From positions 310,001 through 374,000 of the forward strand of contig NZ_FMYH01000001.1 of assembly GCF_900096585.1 (NCBI RefSeq): DNA of 64,000 bases, given 5' to 3'. Of the stretch, positions 63,716 through 64,000 are shown one piece after another (positions within the stretch are counted from its first letter, which is position 1; the number at the start of each line of letters is the position of its first letter). The position numbers were made by a program, and so were the translations under genes. Source of the DNA: Sanguibacter gelidistatuariae (lineage in GTDB: Bacteria > Actinomycetota > Actinomycetes > Actinomycetales > Cellulomonadaceae). The notes beneath the pieces were generated by a model. That model saw only the letters and a program-made list of their open reading frames with translations. It ran no database searches and was not told where the DNA came from.

Positions 63716-64000
63716 ATGCCCGTTCCAGTCCTCCCGGCCCCACAGAATGTGACAATTTCGGAGGGTCCCGGGTCACCGCTGCGGACCGAGGACCGCGACG
63801 CGCTCGTGGCCTCGCTCAGCACCTGGGCACCACGCGCCGCCGACCTGGCCGCGCGAATCTCCGTGGCCGCCGCAGAGACCGCGCCGGCAACCCCGGTCGA
63901 GGTTGCCACCGCGTCCGACAAGACGCTTCCCAGCGAGGGTTACACCCTCACACTGTCGCCGGAGCGGTGGACGCTGCGTGCACGTGACGAGGCAGGTGCG
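63716..64000 (+). CDS. GH20 beta-N-acetylhexosaminidase, 5' part
   Basis: The first 95 residues of a gene that runs off the right edge. GAAGGAG lies before ATG 63716. The sequence begins MPVPVLPAPQNVTISEG, then ALVASLSTWAPRAADLAARI and GYTLTLSPERWTLRARDEAG; this is the small N-terminal domain that precedes the GH20 barrel (bacterial chitobiase/hexosaminidase type, with the PxPQ-V pattern at the start and the YTLxV strand). Such enzymes release GlcNAc from chito-oligosaccharides or glycans, supplying substrate to the ROK kinase and nagB. No signal peptide is seen, so it may be cytosolic. Confidence 0.8.
   Translation, partial: MPVPVLPAPQNVTISEGPGSPLRTEDRDALVASLSTWAPRAADLAARISVAAAETAPATPVEVATASDKTLPSEGYTLTLSPERWTLRARDEAGA

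Overview
The window is a 64 kb chromosomal segment of a very GC-rich actinobacterium. Gene content (DUF5926, a Xi-class thiol transferase, a DivIVA protein, a GH3 enzyme with an LAxTG-type sorting signal, a long actinobacterial HrpA and leaderless promoters) suggests order Micrococcales, perhaps near Cellulomonas, Sanguibacter or Promicromonospora; the genus is inferred, not shown. I found about 57 genes, two of them cut by the window edges and one disrupted by a frameshift. I saw no tRNA or rRNA gene, insertion sequence, prophage or CRISPR array.

Layout. 0-9.4 kb: the end of a YegS-type lipid kinase, a phosphatase-superfamily membrane protein, a GT2 glycosyltransferase, DUF5926, phosphoglucomutase, a lipoprotein, and a divergent XRE regulator / methionine aminopeptidase pair. 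9.5-20.4 kb: a GH3 lipoprotein, a GNAT enzyme, an MFS carrier, pyruvate:quinone oxidoreductase, a MarR regulator divergent from a DHA2 exporter, an NfeD-flotillin pair and an APH-like kinase. 20.5-32.2 kb: gluconokinase, a two-repeat DivIVA protein, a ferritin-like/VIT1 transporter, an M15 peptidase, a methyltransferase, MazG, DUF2804, a thiol transferase, DUF4234 and SbcDC. 32.2-45.6 kb: a STAS protein, a large secreted M66-like metalloprotease with a ricin-type lectin region, an ABC-F protein, an SDR, YbaK and HrpA. 45.6-50.8 kb: a LacI regulator and a cell-wall GH3 glucosidase sharing an operator motif, then an epimerase. 50.8-54.8 kb: a taurine/sulfonate ABC transporter with an SsuD-like monooxygenase. 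55.2-60.5 kb: an APC permease, a lipoprotein, and a MarR-controlled MFS plus a frameshifted aldo/keto reductase. 60.6-64 kb: a GlcNAc cluster with ROK kinase, NagB, ROK repressor and the start of a GH20 hexosaminidase.

How it fits together. The segment reads as a polysaccharide- and glycan-scavenging chromosome region: two GH3 enzymes, a GH20 enzyme with GlcNAc kinase and deaminase, a mucinase-like protease, gluconokinase and phosphoglucomutase. Sugar control is visible as LacI-type operators before the LacI gene and the second GH3 gene, and a DasR-like box before nagB.

Two genome-style features stand out. Many genes begin exactly six bases after a TANNNT-like hexamer, indicating leaderless transcripts, and this settles several start codons. 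Many genes end in very long near-perfect palindromes, some sharing the word GCACTCAGCG; a similar palindrome lies in frame inside hrpA. I did not find a clear new defence or mobile system. The best candidates for something new are the M66-like/lectin lipoprotein, the XRE-aminopeptidase module and the palindrome family.
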